A DNA stretch of 64,000 nt from Fibrobacter sp. (lineage in GTDB: Bacteria > Fibrobacterota > Fibrobacteria > Fibrobacterales > Fibrobacteraceae): the NCBI GenBank assembly GCA_017412605.1, contig JAFPWY010000015.1, positions 79,363-143,362 on the forward strand. The letters run 5' to 3'. The translations under genes were made by a program, and so were the position numbers. Of the stretch, positions 34,613 to 42,816 are shown piece by piece. The notes beneath the pieces were generated by a model. The model was given only the letters and a program-made list of their open reading frames with translations. It was not told the origin of the DNA and made no database searches. The stretch's first letter is position 1, and each line of letters starts with the position of its first letter.

Positions 34613-35766
34613 TGGAACAGGTTTATTTTGTGGCTCAGGTTGGGTTCTGGGTTTCCCTTTCCCTCCTGGTGCTTTGTTATGCGCTGTTCCCGATAACGCT
34701 CCCGTTCGTGAGCGAAATTTTCAAGCGCAGGCGAAAACCGCAGCCTTCGACAAAATTCTTGCCCACGGTCTCCATTTTGGTTTCGGCCTATAATGAAGAG
34801 GCTGTTATCGAGCGCAAGATTCACAATATTCTCTCGATTGATTACCCGAAGGACAAGCTGCAAGTCCTCATTGGCGATGACGGTTCTGCAGACAGGACGG
34901 CAGAAATTATCGCCGGTTATGCGGACCAGGGCATTACGCTGGTGAAGGCTCCCAAGAATGCGGGCAAGGCCGCTATGCTGAATAGGCTTGTCACGTATGC
35001 GACAGGCGACATTCTCGTTTTCAGCGATGCGAACACGATGTTCTTCCCCAATGCGGTGCGCAAGCTGGTTGGTCCGTTTGTCGACAAGAAGATGGGGTGC
35101 GTCTGTGGTCACCTTATTTTGTCGGACCGTAGCGGAAGTGTGCTGGGCAAGGGCGAAAGTTCCTACTGGGACCTGGAATCCGAGATGAAGAAGTTTGAAG
35201 GGGCGCTGGACTTGCTCATTGGCGGTAACGGTGCCCTCTATGCCATTCGCAGGGAACTCTACACGGAACTTCCGGTCAAGAAGAGCGTCATGGACGACTT
35301 CTACATCACGACGAAGATTTTGCAGAAGGGCTATTACAGCACGTTCGTTGGCAGCGCCATCGGTACGGAGCAGACTTCGAAGGAATCTTCCGGCGAGTAC
35401 CGCCGCAAGGTCCGCATCGGCCGTGCTAACTTCAACTTCCTGCTTTCTTATCTTCCGCTGCTGAACCCGCTTCGCCCGTTGAGGGCCTACTTGTTCTTCT
35501 GCCACAAGGTCGTACGCTGGTTCTCTCCCCATATTTTCATCTTGCTTGCGCTATGCAACGCGATTCTTTTGCCGAAGGGATTGTTCTATCAGCTTTTCTT
35601 TGGCGTGACGGTTTTCTGCATCATTGTGGGCGTATCGCGCATGGTTCCCCATGCGTATTACTTCATCACGATGAATGTTGCCATGTTGAAAGGTTTCTTT
35701 CTTTCGTTCAAAAAAGAAAAGAGTGGCGGCTGGGCCCGTGAGGCCCGCGGTGACGATGACGCATAG
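34597..35766 (+). CDS. membrane glycosyltransferase family 2
   Basis: 389 residues. One N-terminal transmembrane segment, then a GT-A domain: SILVSAYNEEAVIERKI, IGDDGSADRTAEII, the DXD-like FSDANTMFF, the acceptor-site GGNGALYAIRRE, and a QxxRW-like RRKVRIGRANF. Two to three C-terminal transmembrane helices follow (about 285-350). This is the layout of processive polysaccharide synthases; the sugar and product are unknown. The start at 34597 overlaps the thioredoxin gene; ATG 34612 is an alternative. Confidence 0.88.
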   Translation: MDSAVMEQVYFVAQVGFWVSLSLLVLCYALFPITLPFVSEIFKRRRKPQPSTKFLPTVSILVSAYNEEAVIERKIHNILSIDYPKDKLQVLIGDDGSADRTAEIIAGYADQGITLVKAPKNAGKAAMLNRLVTYATGDILVFSDANTMFFPNAVRKLVGPFVDKKMGCVCGHLILSDRSGSVLGKGESSYWDLESEMKKFEGALDLLIGGNGALYAIRRELYTELPVKKSVMDDFYITTKILQKGYYSTFVGSAIGTEQTSKESSGEYRRKVRIGRANFNFLLSYLPLLNPLRPLRAYLFFCHKVVRWFSPHIFILLALCNAILLPKGLFYQLFFGVTVFCIIVGVSRMVPHAYYFITMNVAMLKGFFLSFKKEKSGGWAREARGDDDA

Positions 35767-35774
35767 GAGCTGAA

Positions 35775-36236
35775 ATGAGACGCTTGCTTGCAATCCTGTT
35801 TGTCTGTGCCTTGTCGTTTTCGGCGACGAAGGCGAACGCTTTCACCATGGATGTCCAGGGCGGTATCGCAAACGCGGTGAGCGATATTATGTCGTTCAAC
35901 TTGAATGTGTTCGGACATGTCTGGTACCCTATCGACCAAATGGTGTTCTTCGGCATTGGCGGCGGCTACAATGAGCTTGATAACGTCGGGTACATTCCCG
36001 TGATGGCTTCGGCTTGGATCCGCTTGCCGATTGGCGGGCAGACATTGCCCGTGGTGACCGGCGATATCGGTTATGCCTTTGGCGACGACAGCCAGATGAT
36101 ATGGCGCGCCGGTGGCGGATTCGACATCAAGAACGGGGACTATTCCTCAATCCTGTTGATGGGCGGATTCCAGTTCCTTGAAGATCGCGGCAAAGGATAC
36201 GTTTATCTGCAAGCCGGAATCCTGGTGGAATTGTAA
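35775..36236 (+). CDS. small outer membrane barrel-like protein
   Basis: 153 residues. Signal peptide about 1-23 (ending ANA), then alternating strands with Gly/aromatic residues (FGIGGGYNELDNVGYIPVMA, MIWRAGGGFDIKNGDYSS, YVYLQAGILVEL) that suggest a small beta barrel. A GGAG site precedes the ATG, 8 nt after the glycosyltransferase stop, so it is the last gene of the clpP-to-GT2 run. It could help export or anchor the GT2 product; this is inference. Confidence 0.65.
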   Translation: MRRLLAILFVCALSFSATKANAFTMDVQGGIANAVSDIMSFNLNVFGHVWYPIDQMVFFGIGGGYNELDNVGYIPVMASAWIRLPIGGQTLPVVTGDIGYAFGDDSQMIWRAGGGFDIKNGDYSSILLMGGFQFLEDRGKGYVYLQAGILVEL

Positions 36237-36246
36237 TTAAGAGCTG

Positions 36247-36378
36247 TGAGGTCGGTCGCCTCCGGGCTCCCTCTGAGCAATCAGCAATGAGTAGTGAAGA
36301 CTCATTGCTCGCTGCTCATAGCTCACTGCTCATAGCTCACCGCTCATAGCTCACCGCTCATAGCTCGCGCCTCATCCC
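36247..36378. repeat. heptad element, 15 consecutive units
   Basis: From 36274 to 36378 fifteen 7-nt units follow without phase loss: TGAGCAA, TCAGCAA, TGAGTAG, TGAAGAC, then TCATTGC, TCGCTGC, TCATAGC, TCACTGC, TCATAGC, TCACCGC, TCATAGC, TCACCGC, TCATAGC, TCGCGCC, TCATCCC. The first units are inverse to the rest, giving a CAATGAG/CTCATTG stem. The minus-strand TGA stop of the GH5 gene is in the last unit. An extra TGAGGTC lies at 36247. Confidence 0.85.
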
Positions 36379-37445
36379 TTCGCCAGTAACTCCAGCATTT
36401 CCTTGTCGAGCCTGTCCGGGTTGTTGTATTGCGGCAGGTCGTTGTGTAGCGATTCTCCCTTGGAGACAATACCGAAGTCCAGGTTCTTGTAGTTCCAGTA
36501 GCTGTAGCCCACGTCGGCATCGCGCAGGATGTCGAGGAAGTCGCGCATCCAGGCCATCTGGTACTTGCGCGGGACCTGTACATAAACGCCGAATTCGTTG
36601 CAGGCGACGGGCAGGTCGTATTTGGCGCGGAAGTCGAGCGCATTCTGGATGCTTGCCTGCAATTTCGCTTTGTCCCACTTGCCATATTCTACGTCCAGTC
36701 GCGTGGCGCCTCCCTGTTCGGGCGGGGCGTAATCACCGGGCCACGGGCGTTCAATCTTGAAGAACGGGTCGTTGATCCATGCGGCGCCCTGGTGCGTGAA
36801 CGTGACCGGGGTGTAGGTATGGAAACTGTAGATGGCGTTGTCGTCGTCGAGCGGAGTCAGGTACTGGAATTCGCGGGCGCTGTTCCACTTGTTGCTGCCC
36901 ACCACGATGGTGTTCTTGGGAGCGTGCTTGCGGATGGTCCAGAAAAGTTCGTCTTTTACCTTGTCCCAAACCTTGGAATCGGTGCCGGCGGGCTCGTTCA
37001 AAAGCTCCATCATCACGCGGGGCTGGTCGCTGTAGCGCTCGGCCATGTACGCCCATACCTTGCAGGCGCCTTGACGGGCTTCGGGATCCACGAAGAAGGG
37101 CTGTTCTTGGTACGAACCCAGATGGAAGTCGTGCCCTGGGCACTTGTGCAAATCCAGGATGACGTCGAGGTCAGCTGCTTGGATGTCCTGTAGGGCCTTG
37201 TCCAGCAGTGCAAAAATTTCATTCTTGGGCTTGAGGGAATCCGTTTCGAACAGATTAAAATAGTCCACGGGCAGGCGCACGTGGTTGAACCCCGCCTCGC
37301 GGATTCTCCCGAAGTCCTTTGGGGAAAGGAAAGTCCGGATATGCTCGAGAATTCCTGGGAATCCTGCCGGGTCCTTTTCTTCAATGCAGTCGACCTGGCT
37401 GAACCAGCCGCCTAAATTCACACCGCGCAGGCGTTCTCTTTTCAT
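36372..37445 (-). CDS. GH5-family glucanase without signal peptide
   Basis: 357 residues forming a GH5 barrel: N-terminal LRGVNLGGWF, the region GFNHVRLPVDYFN, the acid/base Glu in MMELLNEPAG (E151) and the nucleophile Glu in VACNEFGVYV (E284). GH5 enzymes hydrolyse beta-1,4- or related glucans. There is no signal peptide or lipobox and the domain starts at residue 6, so it is probably intracellular and may act on imported oligosaccharides. AAGGGA lies before the ATG. Confidence 0.92.
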   Translation of the reverse strand: MKRERLRGVNLGGWFSQVDCIEEKDPAGFPGILEHIRTFLSPKDFGRIREAGFNHVRLPVDYFNLFETDSLKPKNEIFALLDKALQDIQAADLDVILDLHKCPGHDFHLGSYQEQPFFVDPEARQGACKVWAYMAERYSDQPRVMMELLNEPAGTDSKVWDKVKDELFWTIRKHAPKNTIVVGSNKWNSAREFQYLTPLDDDNAIYSFHTYTPVTFTHQGAAWINDPFFKIERPWPGDYAPPEQGGATRLDVEYGKWDKAKLQASIQNALDFRAKYDLPVACNEFGVYVQVPRKYQMAWMRDFLDILRDADVGYSYWNYKNLDFGIVSKGESLHNDLPQYNNPDRLDKEMLELLAKG

Positions 37446-37465
37446 AACATCCCTTTCCCGATTTT

Positions 37466-37756
37466 TTATTCGCCGATGACTTTCAGGTCTTCGTCGGCGA
37501 TGTTCAGTCCCATGATGACTTCCATATCATCGGGAAGATCGCGGAAATCGACCACGAGTCCGACTTTCTTGTCTTCGTCCTTCTGTTTTTCGAACTGGAC
37601 GACGTCGAAAATATCCATTTTGATGACGGCTTCCTGGGTCACTGGAATTTCGAGGGTCATGCCCTTGCTGATAGGCCCTTCGACGATTTTCCCCTTGAAT
37701 ACCAGGCTCGTTTGGTCGTCCCCAACGGAGGTTTTCTTCACGTGAAATACAGCCAT
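37466..37756 (-). CDS. small conserved-looking protein, unknown
   Basis: 96 residues without signal or membrane segment. It is beta-rich with a repeated polar/hydrophobic pattern (TSLVFKGKIVEGPISKGMTL, VIKMDIFDVVQFEKQ), loosely like a translation-factor beta barrel (EF-Tu domain II); this is only an impression. AAGG precedes the ATG. It lies 20 nt upstream of the GH5 gene on the same strand and may be co-transcribed with it. Confidence 0.6.
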   Translation of the reverse strand: MAVFHVKKTSVGDDQTSLVFKGKIVEGPISKGMTLEIPVTQEAVIKMDIFDVVQFEKQKDEDKKVGLVVDFRDLPDDMEVIMGLNIADEDLKVIGE

Positions 37757-37835
37757 TATACCTTAGTCACTATCTTTAATCGTTTGTTCAGTGAATAGCC
37801 TTCCTAGGCTAGCGAAGAAAAGTTAATTTTTTTGC

Positions 37836-38654
37836 ATGAACATTTGTGTTGGTCGGATTCCTTTTTTGGTCTGTGCGCCGTTCTTTCACGATTTTTTGAG
37901 AGTCGGAGCCGTTTTGCCCGGCGTCGATTTTGTGGATGGCCCGCCCAGCGCCCATTGTGCAGGGCTTAAGGAAGGGCGCATCCACCTGTCCCCGGCGTCG
38001 TCCATCACGTTCGCGCAGAAGCCCGGGGCGTTCGTCCTTTCGCCGGATCTTTGCACTTCCTGCGGTTTCGAGGTCCGCTCGGTGAAACTTTTTTCGAGGT
38101 TCCCCATCGAGGAACTTTCGGGGAAGTCCATCCGCATGACGGCGCAGAGCGAGACTTCCGTCACCCTGTTGCGGATTCTCCTGGAAGACCGGTTCTCCTT
38201 GAAGCCTAACTATGTCTGCGGAGGATCCGTTGTTCCGGAGGATGACGCCTGTCTCCTGATTGGTGACCAGGCGCTCGAGGAGAACGAACGGCATCGGTTT
38301 GCCTTCGGCTACGATCTCGGTACGCTGTGGCAGGCCTGGCAGGGGGTCCCGTTCGTATTCGGGGCGTGGGTCATATCCAAGTCGGCGCTTGTGCCGGAAG
38401 GCCGACCGATTGTGGAACGTTATATGGAATTGACGCAGGAAAGTATTGAAAAGTTCCGTAAAGACAAGGCCGGCGCGCTTGACCGCTGGTTGGGGCGGTT
38501 TCCGGTGAACCTTCCGCGGCCTGTGGTGGACGAGTACTACAATGCGCTGGATTACCGCTTTACGGAGCAGCGCAAGGAATCGCTCAAGCTTTTCTTCGAG
38601 TATGCGTTCCGTCGCGGCGTGGTGCCTGAAGTCCCTCGGCTGGAATTTCTCTAG
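37836..38654 (+). CDS. mqnA: chorismate dehydratase-like protein (futalosine menaquinone pathway)
   Basis: 272 residues of the MqnA/MqnD periplasmic-binding-like fold: VGRIPFLVCAPFF near the start, PPSAHCAGLKEGRIHLSPASS, a CTSCGFEVRSVKLFSR strand, RMTAQSETSVTLLRILLE, LLIGDQALEEN and YDLGTLWQAWQGVPFVFGAW. MqnA converts chorismate to 3-enolpyruvylbenzoate, the first step of the futalosine route. No other mqn gene is adjacent. The assignment to MqnA over MqnD is by motif pattern. Confidence 0.8.
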   Translation: MNICVGRIPFLVCAPFFHDFLRVGAVLPGVDFVDGPPSAHCAGLKEGRIHLSPASSITFAQKPGAFVLSPDLCTSCGFEVRSVKLFSRFPIEELSGKSIRMTAQSETSVTLLRILLEDRFSLKPNYVCGGSVVPEDDACLLIGDQALEENERHRFAFGYDLGTLWQAWQGVPFVFGAWVISKSALVPEGRPIVERYMELTQESIEKFRKDKAGALDRWLGRFPVNLPRPVVDEYYNALDYRFTEQRKESLKLFFEYAFRRGVVPEVPRLEFL

Positions 38655-38833
38655 AACTTCCAGTAGGTCAGCGTTTGTTATAAAGATGTTACATTGTATG
38701 GGAAAAATGGCTTTTTTTTGCGAAAAAAAAGAGTATCTAGATTTCCTTTTGCGTAGGGGTGTCTTTTTCTTCAAAAGAATATTAGATTAGATGTGCCGCG
38801 GTACGTTTCGTTGTGTTCCGCAGCGAGGGAAAC

Positions 38834-39703
38834 ATGGTTGAGGAAAGAATTCTAATTGTCGACGACAATGTCGAGATGTTGGATAAGACTAGCGAACTTC
38901 TGTCGCATGTCGGATACAGTGTCGTGACTTGTACTTCGGGCGAAGAGGCTCTTGAACGACTTGAACATGAACGGGTGGACCTTGTCTTGCTTGACATCAA
39001 CATGCCGAGCCTGAATGGTTTCGAGGTGTGTCTGCGTATTCGCCAGATGTATGCGCTGGACGACCTTCCGATTATTTTCCTAACGAGCCGCGAAGATTCC
39101 GACAGCGTGACGAAGGGCTTCCATTCCGGCGCCTCGGATTTCATCAGCAAGTCCGCTATTGCCGATATATTGCTGGCACGCGTCAACGTGCATATCCGCC
39201 TGTCGAGGACGCTCCGGTTCCTGCGCGACATCTCGCTGACCGACGATTTGACCAAGTGCTACAACCGGCGCCACGCCATGTACACGCTCCGGGAATGGTT
39301 CTCCCGCAGCAAGCGCTACGGGACGACGTTCTCGCTGGTGTACTTCGACCTGAACGGGCTCAAGCTGGTCAATGACAAGTACGGTCACCAGGCGGGCGAC
39401 CTGTTGCTGCGCAGCGTGGTGGGTGTCGTCAAGAAGCTCTTGCGCGATTCCGACGTGCTGTTCCGCATGGGCGGCGACGAATTCATGGTGCTTTGCCCCG
39501 ATACCGACAGGCAGGGTGCCCTGACCTGCGCCGAACGTATGCAGAAGGCGGTTGCTGGCATTACCATCGTGGACCAGTCCGTGACCTTCGCCTACGGCGT
39601 GGCTCACTCTACCGATGACTACAAGGATATGGACGACATGCTGCACAGCGCGGACGCATCCATGTACGAGTGCAAGAAGCAGATGCACGCGGGAAGAAAG
39701 TAA
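38834..39703 (+). CDS. response regulator with GGDEF diguanylate cyclase domain
   Basis: 289 residues from the ATG at 38834 (GAGGG upstream). The receiver domain has ILIVDDN, phospho-Asp in LVLLDINMPSLNG, and IIFLTSRED; the GGDEF domain has FRMGGDEFMVL. An inhibitory-site RxxD (RDSD) lies exactly five residues before GGDEF. This is the PleD/WspR architecture: phosphorylation-controlled synthesis of c-di-GMP with product feedback. No kinase gene is adjacent. Confidence 0.95.
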   Translation: MVEERILIVDDNVEMLDKTSELLSHVGYSVVTCTSGEEALERLEHERVDLVLLDINMPSLNGFEVCLRIRQMYALDDLPIIFLTSREDSDSVTKGFHSGASDFISKSAIADILLARVNVHIRLSRTLRFLRDISLTDDLTKCYNRRHAMYTLREWFSRSKRYGTTFSLVYFDLNGLKLVNDKYGHQAGDLLLRSVVGVVKKLLRDSDVLFRMGGDEFMVLCPDTDRQGALTCAERMQKAVAGITIVDQSVTFAYGVAHSTDDYKDMDDMLHSADASMYECKKQMHAGRK

Positions 39704-39726
39704 GGAACTGCCTTACAGGAACAATT

Positions 39727-39756
39727 ATGGCGGGTCTCGGCCCGCCATTTGTTTTG
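39727..39756. terminator. bidirectional terminator
   Basis: ATGGCGGG (39727-39734) and CCCGCCAT (39741-39748) form an 8-bp stem followed by TTTGTTTT, between the convergent GGDEF and eda genes. Confidence 0.8.
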
Positions 39757-39762
39757 TCCGGA

Positions 39763-40392
39763 TTACTTTATTACGTCAAGTAGCTTGTTTAGCTTTTCGG
39801 CAATGGTCTTCCAGTCGCCTGCCGTCATCAGCTTCGGGTCGAAGATGCTTGCCCCGAACGAGACTAGGTTTGCCCCGGCCTTGAAATAGGATTGGGCGTT
39901 TTCCGGATTTACGCCGCCGCAGGCCATCAGCGGTATGTCGCGGAACGGGCCGCGCAGGGCCTTGATGTATTCGGGGCCGCCTACGCAGTTCACCGGGAAA
40001 ATCTTCACGGCCGAGGCGCCGAGGTCGAATGCTTTCTGCACTTCGGTCGGGGTGAGGGCTCCCGGGATGATGGGCACGCCTGCGGTGCAGGATAGCCGGA
40101 TAATTTCGCTACGCGTGTTCGGGGTGACGATGAATTCTGCTCCGGCGGCGAGCGCCTTTTCCAGATCGTAACCGTGGCGGACGGTTCCGGCACCCACAGC
40201 AATGCCGTGAGGCTTGGCGGCTGCTTTGAGCGAGGCGATGATTGCCGCGGCATTCGCCGTGTTCATGGTGACCTCAATGGCTTTGAGTCCGCACTGGGCG
40301 GCGGTGTTGACGCAGGCCTCTTCGGCACCTTGCGGAATGTCGCGGAGAATGCCCACGACCGGCATCGGTTTTAAAAATTCTAGCAGATCCAT
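39763..40392 (-). CDS. eda: 2-dehydro-3-deoxy-phosphogluconate (KDPG/KHG) aldolase family
   Basis: 209 residues. Catalytic Glu in GLKAIEVTMNT and the Schiff-base Lys in ASAVKIFPVN; GAGTVRHGYDLEKALAAGAEFIVTPN is typical. KDPG aldolase yields pyruvate and glyceraldehyde 3-phosphate; relatives act on other 2-keto-3-deoxy sugars. No edd gene is nearby. The ATG at 40392 has TATACT 7 nt upstream (40405-40400) and no SD; an in-frame TTG upstream is less likely. Confidence 0.9.
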   Translation of the reverse strand: MDLLEFLKPMPVVGILRDIPQGAEEACVNTAAQCGLKAIEVTMNTANAAAIIASLKAAAKPHGIAVGAGTVRHGYDLEKALAAGAEFIVTPNTRSEIIRLSCTAGVPIIPGALTPTEVQKAFDLGASAVKIFPVNCVGGPEYIKALRGPFRDIPLMACGGVNPENAQSYFKAGANLVSFGASIFDPKLMTAGDWKTIAEKLNKLLDVIK

Positions 40393-40440
40393 GGTGAATA
40401 GTATAGGAAAATTCGGTAGTGGTGGCAAAAAAGATGCGAA

Positions 40441-40468
40441 AAGCTTGGTCTGTTAATGGACCAAGCTT
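40441..40468 (-). terminator. hairpin, candidate terminator of the MacB operon
   Basis: A 10-bp perfect stem AAGCTTGGTC/GACCAAGCTT (40441-40450 and 40459-40468). On the minus strand it is followed by TTCGCATCTTTTTT. It lies between the permease gene end and the eda promoter. Confidence 0.6.
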
Positions 40469-40567
40469 AAGTGAGAGAGAAATGCTAAAGATCGTTTGAT
40501 TGAATGTACGAAACATCCTCATCAAACCTAATGAGAATATAATGCCTTTTTCTTCTAATGCAAATAT

Positions 40568-40611
40568 GTTGTGACTTTTACGTGGTATACATCACGTTAC
40601 TTTGTCACAAC
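40568..40611. repeat. 44-bp imperfect palindrome
   Basis: Outer 8-bp arms GTTGTGAC/GTCACAAC (40568-40575 and 40604-40611) and inner arms ACGTG/CACGT (40580-40584 and 40593-40597). It lies 27 nt downstream of the permease stop. It could be an mRNA-end hairpin or a protein-binding site; no T-run follows. Confidence 0.5.
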
Positions 40612-40637
40612 TTTCTTTTGGGACGGCTGTTGCTCGG

Positions 40638-41843
40638 TTATTCAAACCTTAATGCTTCTATCGGGTCCAGACGGCTCGCCTTGCGGGCGGGGTACCAGCC
40701 GAAGAATACTCCGGTGGCAAAACATACGCCAAAGCTCACGATGACGCTAGTGATGGAGACGCTCATGGGCCAGTTCATGAAGTTCTTCACGATTTCGGAG
40801 GCGGCGATGCCGAGCGCAATCCCGATGGCGCCGCCGAGCAGGCTGATGATGACGGACTCGAACAGGAACTGCAGCAGGATGTCGCGGCCGCGGGCGCCGA
40901 TAGCCATGCGTAACCCGATTTCCTTGGTGCGTTCGGTAACGGAGACGTACATGATGTTCATGATGCCGATACCGCCTACGAACAAACTTATTCCCGCGAT
41001 GGCGGTCAGCACGAGCGAAAGCAGGTCGGAGGTGCTTGTGACCATTTGGATCATTTCTTCCTGCGTAAACACGCGGAAGGGGTCGGTGGGCTTGGTCCAG
41101 CTGCGGCGTTCCTTCAAAATGCCCATGATCTCTTCGGTTGCCTTCTCGGCGTAGCCCTCTCCGATGGAGTTCGCGTAAATCTGGCGGATGTTCGTCGTCG
41201 CCGAGAAGCGTTTCATCACGGTCTGGTAGGGCGTAAAGATGACGTCGTCCTGGTCCTGCCCGAAGTCGCCGGAGCCTTTCGTTTTCAGGGTGCCGATAAC
41301 CTTAAGGGGGATGCTCTTGTAGCGGATGGTCTTGCCGATAGGGTCCACTCCTGGGAACAGGTTCTTTATGACGGTCTGCCCGATGACGCAGACTTTCGCC
41401 ATGCGATCGGCCTCGTCGTCGAACATCACGCCGTCCTCGATTTCGTAGTTGCGTATCTTGAGGTAGTCCGCCGAGACTCCGCTCAGGGCTGTGGGGGAAT
41501 TGTTGTTGCCGACGATGGCCTGCCCGTTCACGGTCATCATCGGCGAGACCCCGTTGATATAGGTTGCGTTCTCGCGGATGGCGATGACGTCGGCTTCTTC
41601 AAGCGATTCGGTGGATTCCGTCTGCACGCCGCCGCGGCGGTCGCGGTTCGGCATGATGATGATGGCGTTCGTGCCCATTGCGGTCATCTGCTCCTTGATG
41701 GACTTCTTGGAGCCTTCGCCCATGGCGACCATGGTGATGACTGCCGCGACACCGATGACGATGCCGAGCACCGAGAGGAAGGTGCGCATGCGGTTGCGGA
41801 GCAATGCCCTAAGGGAAATTTTGATAAGAGTTATTGGAGACAT
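40638..41843 (-). CDS. MacB-type ABC transporter permease
   Basis: 401 residues from the ATG at 41843. FtsX/MacB topology: an N-terminal helix (LLRNRMRTFLSVLGIVIGVAAV), a periplasmic MacB core domain (about 45-270), and three C-terminal helices (VLTAIAGISLFVGGIGIMNIM, then two more). ERTKEIGLRMAIGARGRDIL is the coupling motif. It works with the upstream ATPase in export or envelope mechanotransmission; the substrate is unknown. A longer frame to 41933 only translates the heptad repeat. Confidence 0.9.
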   Translation of the reverse strand: MSPITLIKISLRALLRNRMRTFLSVLGIVIGVAAVITMVAMGEGSKKSIKEQMTAMGTNAIIIMPNRDRRGGVQTESTESLEEADVIAIRENATYINGVSPMMTVNGQAIVGNNNSPTALSGVSADYLKIRNYEIEDGVMFDDEADRMAKVCVIGQTVIKNLFPGVDPIGKTIRYKSIPLKVIGTLKTKGSGDFGQDQDDVIFTPYQTVMKRFSATTNIRQIYANSIGEGYAEKATEEIMGILKERRSWTKPTDPFRVFTQEEMIQMVTSTSDLLSLVLTAIAGISLFVGGIGIMNIMYVSVTERTKEIGLRMAIGARGRDILLQFLFESVIISLLGGAIGIALGIAASEIVKNFMNWPMSVSITSVIVSFGVCFATGVFFGWYPARKASRLDPIEALRFE

Positions 41844-41962
41844 AGGCAGTAGGGGGTTAGGGGCTATGAGCGATGAGCAGTGAGCAGTGAGCGATGAGCA
41901 GTGAGTCGTGAATCTACGGGAATCATACCTCATACCTCATAGCTCATTGCTCAAAGCTCATA
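41843..41962. repeat. heptad element, 17 consecutive units with inverted arms
   Basis: In unbroken 7-nt phase: TAGGCAG, TAGGGGG, TTAGGGG, CTATGAG, CGATGAG, CAGTGAG, CAGTGAG, CGATGAG, CAGTGAG, TCGTGAA, TCTACGG, GAATCAT, ACCTCAT, ACCTCAT, AGCTCAT, TGCTCAA, AGCTCAT. The left half carries TGAG and the right half its complement CTCA. It lies between ATPase and permease genes of one operon; the ATPase stop (minus strand TGA) is in the right arm, and the left arm reaches the permease start codon. Confidence 0.9.
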
Positions 41963-42700
41963 CTCCTCCGGTGGGGGCAGCGCCTCAAAGGCGGCCTTGG
42001 CGTCCTGAATATTCTCGTTCACGGAGTCCTTTTTCAGAAGTCCGTCGCGTAACGTGATGGTGCGCCCGCTGAAGGTCGCGATGTCGGGCTCGTGCGTCAC
42101 GAAGGCGATGGTTTTCCCCTGGCGGTTGAGTTCCTGGAAAATCATCATGATTTCGTAGCTCGTGCGGGTGTCGAGGTTTCCTGTCGCTTCGTCGGCGAGG
42201 ATGATGACGGGGTCGTTCACTAGGGCGCGTGCGATGGCGACTCTCTGCTGCTGGCCGCCCGACATCTGGTTCGGCAGGTGGTTCATTCGGTCTTCCAACC
42301 CGACCATCTTGAGCGCTTCGACGGCCCTTTGGTGGCGCTCTTTGGCGGAAATCTTCGAATTATAGAGGAGCGGGAGTTCCACATTCTCGATGGCAGTTGT
42401 TCGGCTGAGCAGGTTGTAGCTCTGGAAAACGAAGCCGATTTTCCGGTTGCGGATGTTCGCGAGGGCGTCCCTTTTCAGCTTTTCGGTGTGTTCGCCATCT
42501 AATATATAGTGTCCGGAGGTTGGCCGGTCCATGCACCCCAGGATGTTCAACATAGTGGTTTTTCCGGAGCCGCTCGCTCCCATAATGGTCACAAATTCAC
42601 CTTTATATATATCAAAAGACACCCCTCGGAGCGCATGGACGGTTTCTTCGCCCATTTTGAAGTCTCGACGCAGGTTTTGGATGGAAAGAATAGGGGACAT
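41951..42700 (-). CDS. MacB/LolD-type ABC transporter ATP-binding protein
   Basis: 249 residues from the ATG at 42700. Walker [11 protein letters not shown]-loop FQSYNLL, signature [15 protein letters not shown], Walker [14 protein letters not shown] and the H-loop THEP. It powers the permease encoded downstream (gap 107 nt filled by a heptad element). No membrane-fusion (MacA-like) gene is adjacent. Confidence 0.93.
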   Translation of the reverse strand: MSPILSIQNLRRDFKMGEETVHALRGVSFDIYKGEFVTIMGASGSGKTTMLNILGCMDRPTSGHYILDGEHTEKLKRDALANIRNRKIGFVFQSYNLLSRTTAIENVELPLLYNSKISAKERHQRAVEALKMVGLEDRMNHLPNQMSGGQQQRVAIARALVNDPVIILADEATGNLDTRTSYEIMMIFQELNRQGKTIAFVTHEPDIATFSGRTITLRDGLLKKDSVNENIQDAKAAFEALPPPEEYEL

Positions 42701-42816
42701 ATCTAAAATAAATTCCTTTTTGCCCAATTAGATGCCTTGTTTTAGGGTCCGGATGCAAACTTTTTGTCAAAAAAATATATTTTTCATCACAAACCTTAAA
42801 CAACAAGGGATGATAG

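Noticed and set aside
41844..41933. Extended N-terminus of the MacB permease (RFTTHCSSLTAHCSSLIAP)
   Set aside because: This is translation of the heptad repeat; the conserved permease start is at 41843.
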